Shown: in pieces, positions 16,701 to 26,130 of the stretch | How the letters are laid out: the number at the start of each line of letters is the position of its first letter | Position numbering within the stretch: the first letter of the stretch is position 1 | Origin: Megasphaera stantonii | GTDB taxonomy: Bacteria; Bacillota; Negativicutes; Veillonellales; Megasphaeraceae | DNA: 64,000 bases | NCBI RefSeq assembly: GCF_003367905.1 | Contig: NZ_CP029462.1 | Coordinates: forward strand, 2,480,001 to 2,544,000 | Reading direction: 5' to 3' | Position numbers and translations under genes: made by a program | The notes under the pieces: generated by a model | The model's database searches: none | The model's input: the letters and a program-made list of their open reading frames with translations, nothing else | What the model was told of the DNA's origin: nothing

Positions 16701-19700
16701 ATGAACCGAATTTACAAAGTCATTTGGAGCAAGGTCAAGCACCAGTACGTTGTCGTATCGGAACTGGCTCACAGCTGCACGAAGAGTACGAGCAGCCGTG
16801 TCGGCAGAAGCGCCGCCGCCGTATTGGCTGCCTTGGTGCTGACGACGGGCGTCTGCGCTGTACCGGTGCAGGCCGAAGACCTGACAGATCCGTATGCCCT
16901 GTTGAATGAGAAGGTAGAAAAATCAAAAAATTCGGATCCTATAGTAGAATTGGTCCAAAGCCCGTTGGCTAAGGCTGCGTCTGAAACCACAGCCGAAACG
17001 AATAGCGACAACCAGCCAGCTGACGAAGAAGCTACGACGCCGACACAGCCGGCTGATTCACAAAAACAGCATACCATTATCAATCAAGACGGCATCTATG
17101 CCAGCAACGGCAAAGGTACGTATAATACGCTGAGCAAAGACGGCCTGTGGGTTGGCGGAAGGGATGACGGCGAAGGACTCTATGTCGATAACGACGGCAA
17201 TATGCGCACGACAGGGAACGTCATGGTAGACGGCGCATTTTCGGCTGGCGACGGCAATGCTTATATTGCTAAAGACGGATCGACGAGTATTCAGGTAGGC
17301 GGCTCCCAGTTTATCGTCAATAGTGATATTGCTGGTATGAGTAATGGTAATGCCAGCGTTTCTGTAATGAATAATAGTGCCGAAGTACGAGCAGCAGATA
17401 ATCTGATTGCAGCAGGTATTGACGGTATTACCATGTCGGAACAGACAGGAAACACAACGGTAACGGTTAATCAAGATGGTATGACTGTTGATGGGGATTT
17501 GACTGTTACCGGTGATACGAACTTGAAAGATACAGGCGTAGATGGAACTTTAAATGTATCTGGCAATCAGACTGTTGGCGGGAATTCGACGGTTAAAGGC
17601 AGCCAGGAAGTGTTGCATGACCTGACAGTCGGCGGCAGTTCGACGGTTAAAGGCAGCCAGGAAGTGTTGCACGACTTAACGGTTGGTGGCAGTTCGACGG
17701 TTAAAGGTAGCCAGGAAGTGTTGCATGACCTGACAGTCGGCGGCAGTTCGACGGTTAAAGGCAGCCAGGAAGTGTTGCATGACCTGACAGTCGGCGGCAG
17801 TTCGACGGTTAAAGGCAGCCAGGAAGTGTTGCACGACTTAACGGTTGGTGGCAGTTCGACGGTTAAAGGTAGCCAGGAAGTGTTGCATGACCTGACAGTC
17901 GGCGGCAGTTCGACGGTTAAAGGTAGCCAGGAAGTGTTGCATGACCTGACAGTCGGCGGCAGTTCGACGGTTAAAGGCAGCCAGGAAGTGTTGCACGACT
18001 TAACGGTTGGTGGCAGTTCGACGGTTAAAGGCAGCCAGGAAGTGTTGCATGACCTGACAGTCGGCGGCAGTTCGACGGTTAAAGGCAGCCAGGAAGTGTT
18101 GCATGACCTGACAGTCGGCGGCAGTTCGACGGTTAAAGGCAGCCAGGAAGTGTTGCATGACCTGACAGTCGGCGGCAGTTCGACGGTTAAAGGCAGCCAG
18201 GAAGTGTTGCACGACTTAACGGTTGGTGGCAGTTCGACGGTTAAAGGTAGCCAGGAAGTGTTGCATGACCTGACAGTCGGCGGCAGTTCGACGGTTAAAG
18301 GCAGCCAGGAAGTGTTGCATGACCTGACAGTCGGCGGCAGTTCGACGGTTAAAGGCAGCCAGGAAGTGTTGCATGACCTGACAGTCGGCGGCAGTTCGAC
18401 GGTTAACGGCAGCCAGGAAGTGTTGCATGACCTGACAGTCGGCGGCAGTTCGACGGTTAAAGGCAGCCAGGAAGTGTTGCACGACTTAACGGTTGGTGGC
18501 AGTTCGACGGTTAAAGGTAGCCAGGAAGTGTTGCATGACCTGACAGTCGGCGGCAGTTCGACGGTTAAAGGTAGCCAGGAAGTGTTGCATGACCTGACAG
18601 TCGGCGGCAGTTCGACGGTTAAAGGCAGCCAGGAAGTGTTGCACGACTTAACGGTTGGTGGCAGTTCGACGGTTAAAGGCAGCCAGGAAGTGTTGCATGA
18701 CCTGACAGTCGGCGGCAGTTCGACGGTTAAAGGCAGCCAGGAAGTGTTGCATGACCTGACAGTCGGCGGCAGTTCGACGGTTAAAGGCAGCCAGGAAGTG
18801 TTGCACGACTTAACGGTTGGTGGCAGTTCGACGGTTAAAGGTAGCCAGGAAGTGTTGCATGACCTGATAGTCGGCGGCAGTTCGACGGTTAAAGGCAGCC
18901 AGGAAGTGTTGCACGACTTAACGGTTGGTGGCAGTTCGACGGTTAAAGGTAGCCAGGAAGTGTTGCATGACCTGACAGTCGGCGGCAGTTCGACGGTTAA
19001 AGGCAGCCAGGAAGTGTTGCATGACCTGACAGTCGGCGGCAGTTCGACGGTTAAAGGCAGCCAGGAAGTGTTGCACGACTTAACGGTTGGTGGCAGTTCG
19101 ACGGTTAAAGGTAGCCAGGAAGTGTTGCATGACCTGACAGTCGGCGGCAGTTCGACGGTTAAAGGCAGCCAGGAAGTGTTGCATGACCTGACAGTCGGCG
19201 GCAGTTCGACGGTTAAAGGCAGCCAGGAAGTTTTACACGACCTGACAGTCGGCGGGAATTCGACCGTAAAAGGAAATCAAACAGTAGGTGGCACAATTAC
19301 CGCTAATAAGGGAATTATCGGCGGCGTCATTTTAGAAACGACGGACGATGGCAAGAGCAAGGTCAAAGCAGATAAAGCCGACATCGGCGGTGTTATTATT
19401 AAAGATAAAGGCATTGAAGCTGGTACTGTACAGATTAACAAAGGCAGTGCAACGGATAACCGCGTCTTAGATGTCAATGGCAATTTTGCTGTTTATAATG
19501 ACGGAGCCTTTAAAGCCGCTGGTGAAAACTTTGTCGTTAAAGCCACTGGCGATGTAACGGCTAATTCGTATCGTAACGCTAATGGCACGTTTACAGCTGA
19601 TGAAACTGGCCTTGTAACAGCAACGAAAGCGCAAATAGACAATGTAACGATTGGCGGTGAAGACCCATCTGCTGCTATTAAGGTCAGCGATGATAACTTT

Positions 19701-22700
19701 ATCGTTTATAATGATGGAGCATTCCAAGCGGCAGGACGTAAATTCTTAGTTAATAATCAAGGTGAAATGACTGCTGCAGCGGCAACGGTGGATAATGTTG
19801 TCATTGATAATAACCAAGTGACAGGTCTTTCTAATACAACATGGAATCCTGAAGATCCTGATTCTATAGTAGAAGACAGGGCAGCAACGGAAGGCCAGTT
19901 GATGTATGTCGATGCGCAGGTAAAAGTCAACAGCGATGACCTTGCAGCATATAAAGCCGCTGGTATTGTTGCAGGAAATGAAGTGGGCCAGTACTCTAAC
20001 TCTATTGCGTTAGGAAACAATGCGACTGTCGATAGTACGAACAGCATTGCAATCGGTGCAGGCAGCACTGCAGATGGAGCTCAGGCTACGGCCTTAGGGC
20101 AGAATTCGAATGCCTTAGGTCATGGAGCGGTTTCCTTAGGCGCTAATTCAGAAGCTGTAGGAGAAGGCGCAGTTTCGATTGGTTTTAACAATTCGGCGGA
20201 AGTAGCCGGTTCGGTTGCTATTGGCAACGGTGCCCATGTATATGAAGGCGGTACGAATTCGGTTGCCTTAGGCCAGTGGAGTCAGGCCTCTGACGATAAA
20301 GTCGTTTCCGTAGGGAATGATTGGCTGAAACGCCGGATTACCAATGTAGCCGCAGGCACAGATCCTACCGATGCTGTCAACGTACAACAGCTGACAGATC
20401 GGACTGCCAATATGGTGGAATGGGATGAAAATACGGATGACACAATTCATGGTGTCACCTTGGAAAATGGCATGATTACGGCTGCTGAAGGTAACTTCAA
20501 GGTATATGGTACAGGCGGCATCTATGCTGCTAATGGCAAGTTCCAAGTCAACGGTAATACTGGCGATGTTAGTGCAGAGGGCAATTTGAAGGCCGCTGAC
20601 GGTAAGTTCTTCGTCAATGGTGACAACGGCAGTATCATTGCAGCTGACGGGGATTTCAAAGTTTCCGGTAAGGGCGATGTCACTGCAGCAGGCAGCCTTA
20701 CTGCGGCAGATGAAAAATTCAAGGTTTATGGCGCAAGCGGCGGCTTTATGGCAGCTGATGGAAAAGTAGAAGTCAACGGCTACACTGGAGACATCAGAAC
20801 CGATGGGAAAGTTACGGCCAATGAAATTCATGCAGCTAACGACAACTTCATTGTTTATGAAAGTGGTGTTGTGAAACTCAACGATGGTAATCTTGTGATC
20901 GGTACGAATGGCGACTTGAATTCTAAAGGCACCATCACTGGTAACGTATTGAGTACAGGCGGTTTTGTAGCTAATGCAGATGGAAATGCTGAAGCTAAAG
21001 GTACTGTAATCGCTAATACTTTAAGTACTGGTGCAGATGGATTTATTGCTAACAGCGATGGTGATTTTGAAGCCAGAAATGCTCATATTGATGGCACGCT
21101 TTTGGTTGGTGAAAAATTCAAGGTAACATCCGATGGTGAATTGATTGCCGCAAATAGCGCCTTTAAGGTGGGTGCTGATGGTACGGTGACGGCTGTTAAA
21201 GGCGGAAGTATCGGCGGAGTAGAGCTGAAAGACGGTGAAGTGACTGGCCTGAACAATACGACGTGGGATGCTGGTAATATTGTCGATGACCGTGCGGCTA
21301 CGGAAGGTCAGCTGGCAGTTGTCGATGCAAAGGTAAAAGTCAACAGCGACGACCTTGCAGCGTATAAAGCAGCCGGCGTTGTTCCGGGCGCAGTGCCTGC
21401 TGAAGCAGAAGGAGCAATGGCTCTTGGTGCAGGGGCAGAAGTACGAGGCGATAGCGATAAGGCCATGGCGATTGGCAACGGTGCAGCTGCTACGAATAAA
21501 AACGCTGTAGCTTTGGGCGCAAGCGCAACGGCTAAAGGTGTAGATTCGTTGGCTTTGGGCGCAAATGCCAATACTGATGTCAGCGCGCAGCACGCAGTAG
21601 CCATCGGCGCGTGGGCTGGAGCTACGGAAGACAATGCTATCGCAATCGGTCAGAGCGCTGGCGCTAAAGCCGAAAATGCTGTGGCAGTAGGCATGGAAGC
21701 AAAGGCTGAGGGCGATCATAGCGTAGCATTAGGTGCAAATAGCGGAGTAGCGGAAGACACTACTAACAGCATGGCTCTTGGCAACAACGCGAAGGTTGAA
21801 AATGCAGGCAGTGACAGTGCGTTGGCTATTGGCGATGAAGCAACTGTTACGGCAAGCCATGCCGTAGCTGTAGGTGCAGGTGTAGAAGCTGACGGTGTAC
21901 ATTCGCTGGCTATGGGTTCTGATCTTACTGTAACAGGCGATAATGCTATCGGCATCGGCTACAGTGCAGGCATGGGAACTAAGATCAGCGGTGAAAATGC
22001 GATAGGCATTGGTAAAGCTGTCAATGCGACGGACAAGAATACGATTGCTTTAGGTACGGCTGCTGCTTCGAATGAAGAAAACGCTATTTCTATCGGCACT
22101 AGAGCGACAGTTGACAGCTATAATAGCATTGCTATTGGTGCAGAAAGCGGTGTTGCAGAAGGCAGCCAAGAAGGTATAGCCTTAGGGTATAATGCTAACG
22201 TTAGTACGAATGGCGCTATTGCGATTGGTTCGAATAGCGTTGCGGCAGGAGAAGGCAGCATGGCTTTGGGTTTAGGCGCATCGACAACATTGCAAGCTCC
22301 GCACTCTGTTGCTATTGGTGAAGGCAGTGTTGCTGATGAATCAATGGTTGTTTCCGTTGGTCATGCTGGAGAAAACGGACAGCGCCGCATTATCAACGTA
22401 GCGGCTGGCACGAAAGATACCGATGCCGTAAATGTTTCTCAAATTAAAGGCATGGTAAGATGGGATCAGGATGCTGACGATTCCTATCTGGAAGGGACGC
22501 TGAGAGGCGTAACATTGTCTGATGGTACTATTACGGCAGCTAATGGTAATTTCGTAGTTACAGACGATCCCAAGAGTGGTACGGATTCGATTCTCAATAT
22601 TGGCGAAGATGCGTTTAGAGTCAATGAAAATGGTGGTTTTGTTGCTGGCAATGGAAACTTTAAAGTATTTAGCACTGGCGGCGTTGTAGCGGCTGGCGGA

Positions 22701-24524
22701 GACTTTAAGATTAACAGTGAAACTGGTGCAGTAACTACTACTTCTGTTACGGGACTTACGAACACAGACTGGAATACTACGCATGATTATAGCGATTCTA
22801 CTCTTGCTGCGACAGAAGCGCAGTTGCAGGCTGTAGCCGAAGAAGCAGGCAAGCAAGCGAGTGTAGTGAGTGCTGACGGCAACTTGACGGTGAACGATGC
22901 TACTACTAATGCTAGTGGAGGGACTACGTTCAAAATTGGTCTTAGCGATAAAGTTGTCTTAGACGGCGATAAGGGAACGACGATTACTCTTAATAGTGGC
23001 GAACTGAATGCTGATGATTCTGCTTTTAGTATTACAACGCCAGGATTAGCAACGGGACGTACGCAATCCTTTGATTTTTCGAGTGCGGGTGCTGTTTTCA
23101 AAGAAGCATATGCAGATACGTCGAACTCTACTAAGATTGCTGGCAGCACAATTATATCTGAAAATTATTATCATGATGAGGGTACTGGAGAAAAACGTAC
23201 TGCTACGACTGTAATTGATGGGGGTACCCTTAGAGTAAGTAGCAGTGGCGGGGAATCGGATAAAACCGTTATTAAAGGTGCCGATATTACAGTTGGTACT
23301 ACAACTGGTGGAGCGGCACAAACTCACATTACCGCTAAGGAAATTACAATTGGCGGAGATCTGTTGAATGATGACAAGGCAACTGCACTGCGAATCACAA
23401 ATAACGGCGTAAATGATAGAACTATCACCGGCTTGACTAATATAACGTGGAAGAGTGATGAGGAATGGCAGAAAGCGCATTACGAATCAAGTAGAGCTGC
23501 AACAGAAGGCCAGTTGAAGATAGTAGATGACAAAGTCAATGCGAATGCCGATGCTATTGACAAGCTGAATAAGTTCACTGGTCTTAGTAAAGACACCAAT
23601 GCAAAAGTTTCTGCCTTTGCTGCGAAGACGCAGGGTATCAACTGGGATAATTTGAATACCTTGTCGCAGATTTCACCGATGAATCTGGCTGCGCCGATGA
23701 ATGCAGCCGTACCGACGGCCAATGCGACGAGATTCCCTGACCTTGACGACGAATCTGGCGAAAGCGGAACTACTGGAGATACGGGCAGAGTTCCTGTTGA
23801 AGGATTAACTGTGACGGACGATCAAATTTCGACTGACAGAGACTTCAGCGTCGGCGGAGATCTGAGCGTAAGCGGCGATACGACGCTTGGCGGCAAGCTT
23901 ACGGTTGGCGGCGAAGCTACGTTTAACGACAACGTTAGCATCAAAGGCGACCTGAACATGAACAACAACAAGATCACTGGCGTGGCTGCTGGCGATGTAA
24001 ACGCTACATCGACGGACGCTGTCAACGGCAGCCAGCTCTACGGCGTACAGCAGGATGTTGAAGCTAACGCGAAGAACATCAGCACTCTCGGCGGCGCAGT
24101 CAATAAGCTTGGCAACCGCATTGACGAAGTCGGCGCTGGCGCAGCGGCCTTGGCAGCTCTCCATCCGCTCGATTTCGACCCGGACAACAAGTGGGACTTC
24201 TCGGCAGGCTTCGGTAACTACCGCGGTGAAAGTGCCGTCGCCTTCGGCGCCTTTTACCGTCCGAATGAAGATACCATGTTCAGCGTCGGCGGTACCGTCG
24301 GCAACGATGACAACATGGTCAATGCCGGCGTATCCCTGAAGATTGGCTCGGGCAGCAGCGGCGTCACCACGTCTCGCGTAGCCATGGCTAAGGAAATCAA
24401 AGCCATGCGCGACGTCGTCGCTAAACAGGACGCCCAGATCCAGAAGCTGACGGCTATGGTCAATGCCTTGGTCGGCGTGCAGACGGAACCGGATACGACG
24501 ACGATGTTCCCGGATGTACCGTAA
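16701..24524 (+). CDS. Giant YadA-like trimeric autotransporter adhesin, stopped inside its SLH domain
   Basis: 2607 residues. The N-terminus MNRIYKVIWSKVKHQYVVVS is an extended signal peptide region of type V secretion, followed by a hydrophobic core and likely cleavage after VPVQA. Next come a beta-rich segment, 31 tandem 18-residue repeats (about residues 293-850), and beta-solenoid segments. There are two YadA-type heads rich in SxAIGxxA motifs (about 1097-1227 and 1567-1914), each ended by a neck motif RRI(T/I)NVAAGTxxTDAVNV. Then follow more stalk, a last neck GDVNATSTDAVNGSQLYGVQ, a YadA anchor (about 2460-2553) and a coiled coil. The frame stops at TAA 24522-24524, just after FPDVP, and without this stop it would continue to 24785. 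Ribosome binding site AAAGGGG. It is probably a cell-surface adhesin; wall docking through SLH is lost unless the stop is read through. Confidence 0.88.
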   Translation: MNRIYKVIWSKVKHQYVVVSELAHSCTKSTSSRVGRSAAAVLAALVLTTGVCAVPVQAEDLTDPYALLNEKVEKSKNSDPIVELVQSPLAKAASETTAETNSDNQPADEEATTPTQPADSQKQHTIINQDGIYASNGKGTYNTLSKDGLWVGGRDDGEGLYVDNDGNMRTTGNVMVDGAFSAGDGNAYIAKDGSTSIQVGGSQFIVNSDIAGMSNGNASVSVMNNSAEVRAADNLIAAGIDGITMSEQTGNTTVTVNQDGMTVDGDLTVTGDTNLKDTGVDGTLNVSGNQTVGGNSTVKGSQEVLHDLTVGGSSTVKGSQEVLHDLTVGGSSTVKGSQEVLHDLTVGGSSTVKGSQEVLHDLTVGGSSTVKGSQEVLHDLTVGGSSTVKGSQEVLHDLTVGGSSTVKGSQEVLHDLTVGGSSTVKGSQEVLHDLTVGGSSTVKGSQEVLHDLTVGGSSTVKGSQEVLHDLTVGGSSTVKGSQEVLHDLTVGGSSTVKGSQEVLHDLTVGGSSTVKGSQEVLHDLTVGGSSTVKGSQEVLHDLTVGGSSTVKGSQEVLHDLTVGGSSTVNGSQEVLHDLTVGGSSTVKGSQEVLHDLTVGGSSTVKGSQEVLHDLTVGGSSTVKGSQEVLHDLTVGGSSTVKGSQEVLHDLTVGGSSTVKGSQEVLHDLTVGGSSTVKGSQEVLHDLTVGGSSTVKGSQEVLHDLTVGGSSTVKGSQEVLHDLIVGGSSTVKGSQEVLHDLTVGGSSTVKGSQEVLHDLTVGGSSTVKGSQEVLHDLTVGGSSTVKGSQEVLHDLTVGGSSTVKGSQEVLHDLTVGGSSTVKGSQEVLHDLTVGGSSTVKGSQEVLHDLTVGGNSTVKGNQTVGGTITANKGIIGGVILETTDDGKSKVKADKADIGGVIIKDKGIEAGTVQINKGSATDNRVLDVNGNFAVYNDGAFKAAGENFVVKATGDVTANSYRNANGTFTADETGLVTATKAQIDNVTIGGEDPSAAIKVSDDNFIVYNDGAFQAAGRKFLVNNQGEMTAAAATVDNVVIDNNQVTGLSNTTWNPEDPDSIVEDRAATEGQLMYVDAQVKVNSDDLAAYKAAGIVAGNEVGQYSNSIALGNNATVDSTNSIAIGAGSTADGAQATALGQNSNALGHGAVSLGANSEAVGEGAVSIGFNNSAEVAGSVAIGNGAHVYEGGTNSVALGQWSQASDDKVVSVGNDWLKRRITNVAAGTDPTDAVNVQQLTDRTANMVEWDENTDDTIHGVTLENGMITAAEGNFKVYGTGGIYAANGKFQVNGNTGDVSAEGNLKAADGKFFVNGDNGSIIAADGDFKVSGKGDVTAAGSLTAADEKFKVYGASGGFMAADGKVEVNGYTGDIRTDGKVTANEIHAANDNFIVYESGVVKLNDGNLVIGTNGDLNSKGTITGNVLSTGGFVANADGNAEAKGTVIANTLSTGADGFIANSDGDFEARNAHIDGTLLVGEKFKVTSDGELIAANSAFKVGADGTVTAVKGGSIGGVELKDGEVTGLNNTTWDAGNIVDDRAATEGQLAVVDAKVKVNSDDLAAYKAAGVVPGAVPAEAEGAMALGAGAEVRGDSDKAMAIGNGAAATNKNAVALGASATAKGVDSLALGANANTDVSAQHAVAIGAWAGATEDNAIAIGQSAGAKAENAVAVGMEAKAEGDHSVALGANSGVAEDTTNSMALGNNAKVENAGSDSALAIGDEATVTASHAVAVGAGVEADGVHSLAMGSDLTVTGDNAIGIGYSAGMGTKISGENAIGIGKAVNATDKNTIALGTAAASNEENAISIGTRATVDSYNSIAIGAESGVAEGSQEGIALGYNANVSTNGAIAIGSNSVAAGEGSMALGLGASTTLQAPHSVAIGEGSVADESMVVSVGHAGENGQRRIINVAAGTKDTDAVNVSQIKGMVRWDQDADDSYLEGTLRGVTLSDGTITAANGNFVVTDDPKSGTDSILNIGEDAFRVNENGGFVAGNGNFKVFSTGGVVAAGGDFKINSETGAVTTTSVTGLTNTDWNTTHDYSDSTLAATEAQLQAVAEEAGKQASVVSADGNLTVNDATTNASGGTTFKIGLSDKVVLDGDKGTTITLNSGELNADDSAFSITTPGLATGRTQSFDFSSAGAVFKEAYADTSNSTKIAGSTIISENYYHDEGTGEKRTATTVIDGGTLRVSSSGGESDKTVIKGADITVGTTTGGAAQTHITAKEITIGGDLLNDDKATALRITNNGVNDRTITGLTNITWKSDEEWQKAHYESSRAATEGQLKIVDDKVNANADAIDKLNKFTGLSKDTNAKVSAFAAKTQGINWDNLNTLSQISPMNLAAPMNAAVPTANATRFPDLDDESGESGTTGDTGRVPVEGLTVTDDQISTDRDFSVGGDLSVSGDTTLGGKLTVGGEATFNDNVSIKGDLNMNNNKITGVAAGDVNATSTDAVNGSQLYGVQQDVEANAKNISTLGGAVNKLGNRIDEVGAGAAALAALHPLDFDPDNKWDFSAGFGNYRGESAVAFGAFYRPNEDTMFSVGGTVGNDDNMVNAGVSLKIGSGSSGVTTSRVAMAKEIKAMRDVVAKQDAQIQKLTAMVNALVGVQTEPDTTTMFPDVP
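17577..19250 (+). repeat. 31 tandem copies of a 54-base coding repeat
   Basis: The span of 1674 bases is exactly 31 units of GGSSTVKGSQEVLHDLTV (first unit GGNS, one unit with N for K, one with I for T). Two synonymous DNA variants alternate: most units have CATGACCTGACAGTC, others CACGACTTAACGGTT. The second type occurs at about 17670, 17832, 17994, 18210, 18480, 18642, 18804, 18912 and 19074, mostly 162 bases (three units) apart, which shows a higher-order repeat. Changes in copy number keep the frame. Confidence 0.95.
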
Positions 24525-24785
24525 AACCACTGGGCTTATGAAGCTGTCGCTGCGATGGCTAGAAGCGGCTTAGTGAAGGGCTATCCTGACGGCGAATTCA
24601 AGGGCGACCGCACCATGACCCGTTATGAATTTGCTCAGATCATCCAAAATGCGATTCAGGCCGGAGCGGAAGTAGATTCCCGTCTGGTAGAAGAATTCAA
24701 GCCGGAGCTGGAATATTTCCACATCGCCACGGTCGCGAAGGATAAGGATGGCAACCCGACGATCGAACGCGTACGGGCTAACTAA
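24525..24785 (+). pseudogene. Untranslated SLH end of the giant autotransporter
   Basis: In the same frame as 16701-24524 and starting directly after the TAA. It encodes NHWAYEAVAAMARSGLVKGY and the rest of an intact SLH domain and tail, nearly identical to 14120-14389. The fragment at 13595 has GAA at the place of the TAA, so one G-to-T change explains the break. The only in-frame ATG (24555) has no Shine-Dalgarno. Confidence 0.85.
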
Positions 24786-24837
24786 CTTCATACGGAAAGG
24801 CTTTGTGAATAGCTTATAGCTGACACAAGGCAAGAGA

Positions 24838-24870
24838 AACGAGTCGGGGGAAACCTCGGCTCGTTTTTCT
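24838..24870 (+). terminator. Intrinsic terminator after the autotransporter cluster
   Basis: ACGAGTCGGGG pairs with CCTCGGCTCGT (one G-U in the lower part) around GAAA and is followed by TTTTTCT. Confidence 0.88.
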
Positions 24871-24895
24871 GAGTTCATTAAACTGCATACATGCG

Positions 24896-24941
24896 AAAAA
24901 CAGCGTCCTGAAGGCCTATATGCTTCATGACGCTGTTTTAT
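24896..24941. terminator. Bidirectional hairpin, paralogue of the one at 26519
   Basis: AACAGCGTC and GACGCTGTT form a stem with A and T tracts outside. The inner bases (CTGAAGGC..TATGCTTCAT) match the terminator at 26519-26562, which shows that both belong to a duplicated block. Confidence 0.7.
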
Positions 24942-24962
24942 GTTATGTCGTATTCAATTTCC

Positions 24963-25130
24963 TTAGAACGAAGGTGTCTCCAAGGCAGGATGGGTGCAGG
25001 GATTCAGGGGCAAGGAGGCGACGAGGTAGATTGATTCTTCCAAGGTGACGTCTTCCTTTGCTCTGACTTTGCTGCCGGGCAGGCAGATGGATTCTCTTGT
25101 TTCGCTGTCGCCGAAGATGATGACGGCCAT
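24963..25130 (-). pseudogene. Shortened copy of the 76-residue small protein gene
   Basis: From ATG 25130 it reads MAVIIFGDSETRESICLPGS, then KVRAKEDVTLEESIYLVASL and PLNPCTHPALETPSF. This parallels the protein at 26577-26807 (IIFGDAETGEYIYLPGGEVG .. CAHPALGRRSF) but lacks about 12 central residues and the normal N-terminus. No ribosome binding site is evident. It is probably a decayed duplicate. Confidence 0.5.
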
Positions 25131-25188
25131 GGTAAGGACGAATGGCGTAAACGGCATGGCTGCCGTCTGGGAGACGACGGCCGGCGTA

Positions 25189-25232
25189 TGGTATAATAAG
25201 GTAAAGATACCATTGCGCGAAGTCATTGCGCA
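25189..25232 (+). promoter_or_regulatory. Extended -10 promoter and short repeats before the second Rpn gene
   Basis: TGG followed by TATAAT (25192-25197) is an extended -10; no good -35 is seen. GGTAT/ATACC (25191-25195, 25208-25212) is an inverted repeat across the start region, and CATTGCGC occurs twice in direct orientation (25211 and 25224). Confidence 0.45.
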
Positions 25233-25249
25233 GATAAAGGAAGTGACCT

Positions 25250-26080
25250 ATGTATACGACAGAAATCAATCGGCTGAACGACTTTTATTTTAAGTATTTA
25301 CTGGGAAATGAAAAACGGAAAAACCTGACGATTCATTTCCTCAACGCCGTGTTGTATGGCGACGAGACGCCTCATATTACGGACGTGTCATTTATCGACA
25401 AAGACAAGGAGCCGAAACAGGCCGACGGCAAGATGGTAAAGTTGGATATTTTGGCTCGGACTGATGCGGGCATGCTCATCGATATTGAAGTACAAATACA
25501 GCGCCACCCACATCTGGCCGAGCGGTTTTTGTATTACTGGGCCGAGATGTACGGCGGACAGCTCAAACGGGGCGATGAATACAGCGCTTTGAAACCGGCT
25601 GTTTCCATCGTGCTGATGGACTTTGAATATTTACCTGAGGAAAGCTGGCATAATATATATCATATTTGCAATGACGTGTCGAAACAGGTGCTGACCCATC
25701 ATTTCGCCATGCATTTTATTGAACTGAAGAAATTTACGTATAGTGATATTAAGTCGCTGCACCGATTGGGAAAATGGACGGCCTATTTTTCCAATTGCAG
25801 CGCCGAAGAAACGGAGGAATTAGCCATGAGCGACCCGATCATGAAAGAAGTCGTCAACGCCGAAATGGCCTTTACAGAGGACGAAATCATGCGGCGGCAG
25901 TATACGCAGCGGGAAAAAGCCCTGCGGGATTACCGCAGCGACATGGCCGAGGCCCGGCGCGAAGAAAAATCTTTCATAGCCGTTAATATGCTGCGCATGG
26001 GTATGGATATCTCCTTAATTGCTAAGGCGACAGGCTTGTCTGAAGAAGCGGTTGAGCTGCTGAAGAAGAAACTGCCTTAA
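25250..26080 (+). CDS. Rpn-family PD-(D/E)XK nuclease, locus 2
   Basis: 276 residues, ATG 25250 after AAGGAAG. N-terminal MYTTEINRLNDFYFKYLLGN is typical of Rpn/PDDEXK_2 proteins. The catalytic region MVKLDILARTDAGMLIDIEV followed by Q shows D and an ExQ variant near residues 63-85. An internal ATG at 25826 sits 8 bases after a perfect GGAGG (25813-25817), so the last 84 residues can be translated separately. In studied Rpn systems the long form is a toxic DNase active against phage, and the C-terminal short form, translated from inside the gene, blocks it. The sequence here fits that plan, but activity is inferred. The C-terminal part is duplicated immediately downstream. Confidence 0.87.
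   Translation: MYTTEINRLNDFYFKYLLGNEKRKNLTIHFLNAVLYGDETPHITDVSFIDKDKEPKQADGKMVKLDILARTDAGMLIDIEVQIQRHPHLAERFLYYWAEMYGGQLKRGDEYSALKPAVSIVLMDFEYLPEESWHNIYHICNDVSKQVLTHHFAMHFIELKKFTYSDIKSLHRLGKWTAYFSNCSAEETEELAMSDPIMKEVVNAEMAFTEDEIMRRQYTQREKALRDYRSDMAEARREEKSFIAVNMLRMGMDISLIAKATGLSEEAVELLKKKLP
25826..26080 (+). CDS. In-gene short Rpn product (candidate antitoxin), locus 2
   Basis: 84 residues in the frame of the full gene, MSDPIMKEVVNAEMAFTEDE to ATGLSEEAVELLKKKLP. The start is supported by GGAGG with 8-base spacing, better than the signal of the full-length gene. The same GGAGG-AATTAGCC-ATG block is retained in the duplicate at 26118-26133, where it is the only sensible start. This version has no four-residue repeat expansion between AEARRE and EKSF. 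Confidence 0.65.
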   Translation: MSDPIMKEVVNAEMAFTEDEIMRRQYTQREKALRDYRSDMAEARREEKSFIAVNMLRMGMDISLIAKATGLSEEAVELLKKKLP

Positions 26081-26130
26081 TGGCAGGTCTTGGTATCAGC
26101 AGCGACGCCGAAGAAACGGAGGAATTAGCC

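Noticed and set aside
17577-19250. Regular short direct repeats that could suggest a CRISPR array
   Set aside because: There are no unique spacers; the repeats are contiguous, in frame and part of the autotransporter coding sequence. Minus-strand frames with repeated MQHFLAAFNRRTAADCQV are only their shadow.
24555-24785. Independent small SLH protein
   Set aside because: It has no Shine-Dalgarno and no signal peptide, and it is in frame with the giant adhesin after a single stop; it is better seen as the cut-off end.
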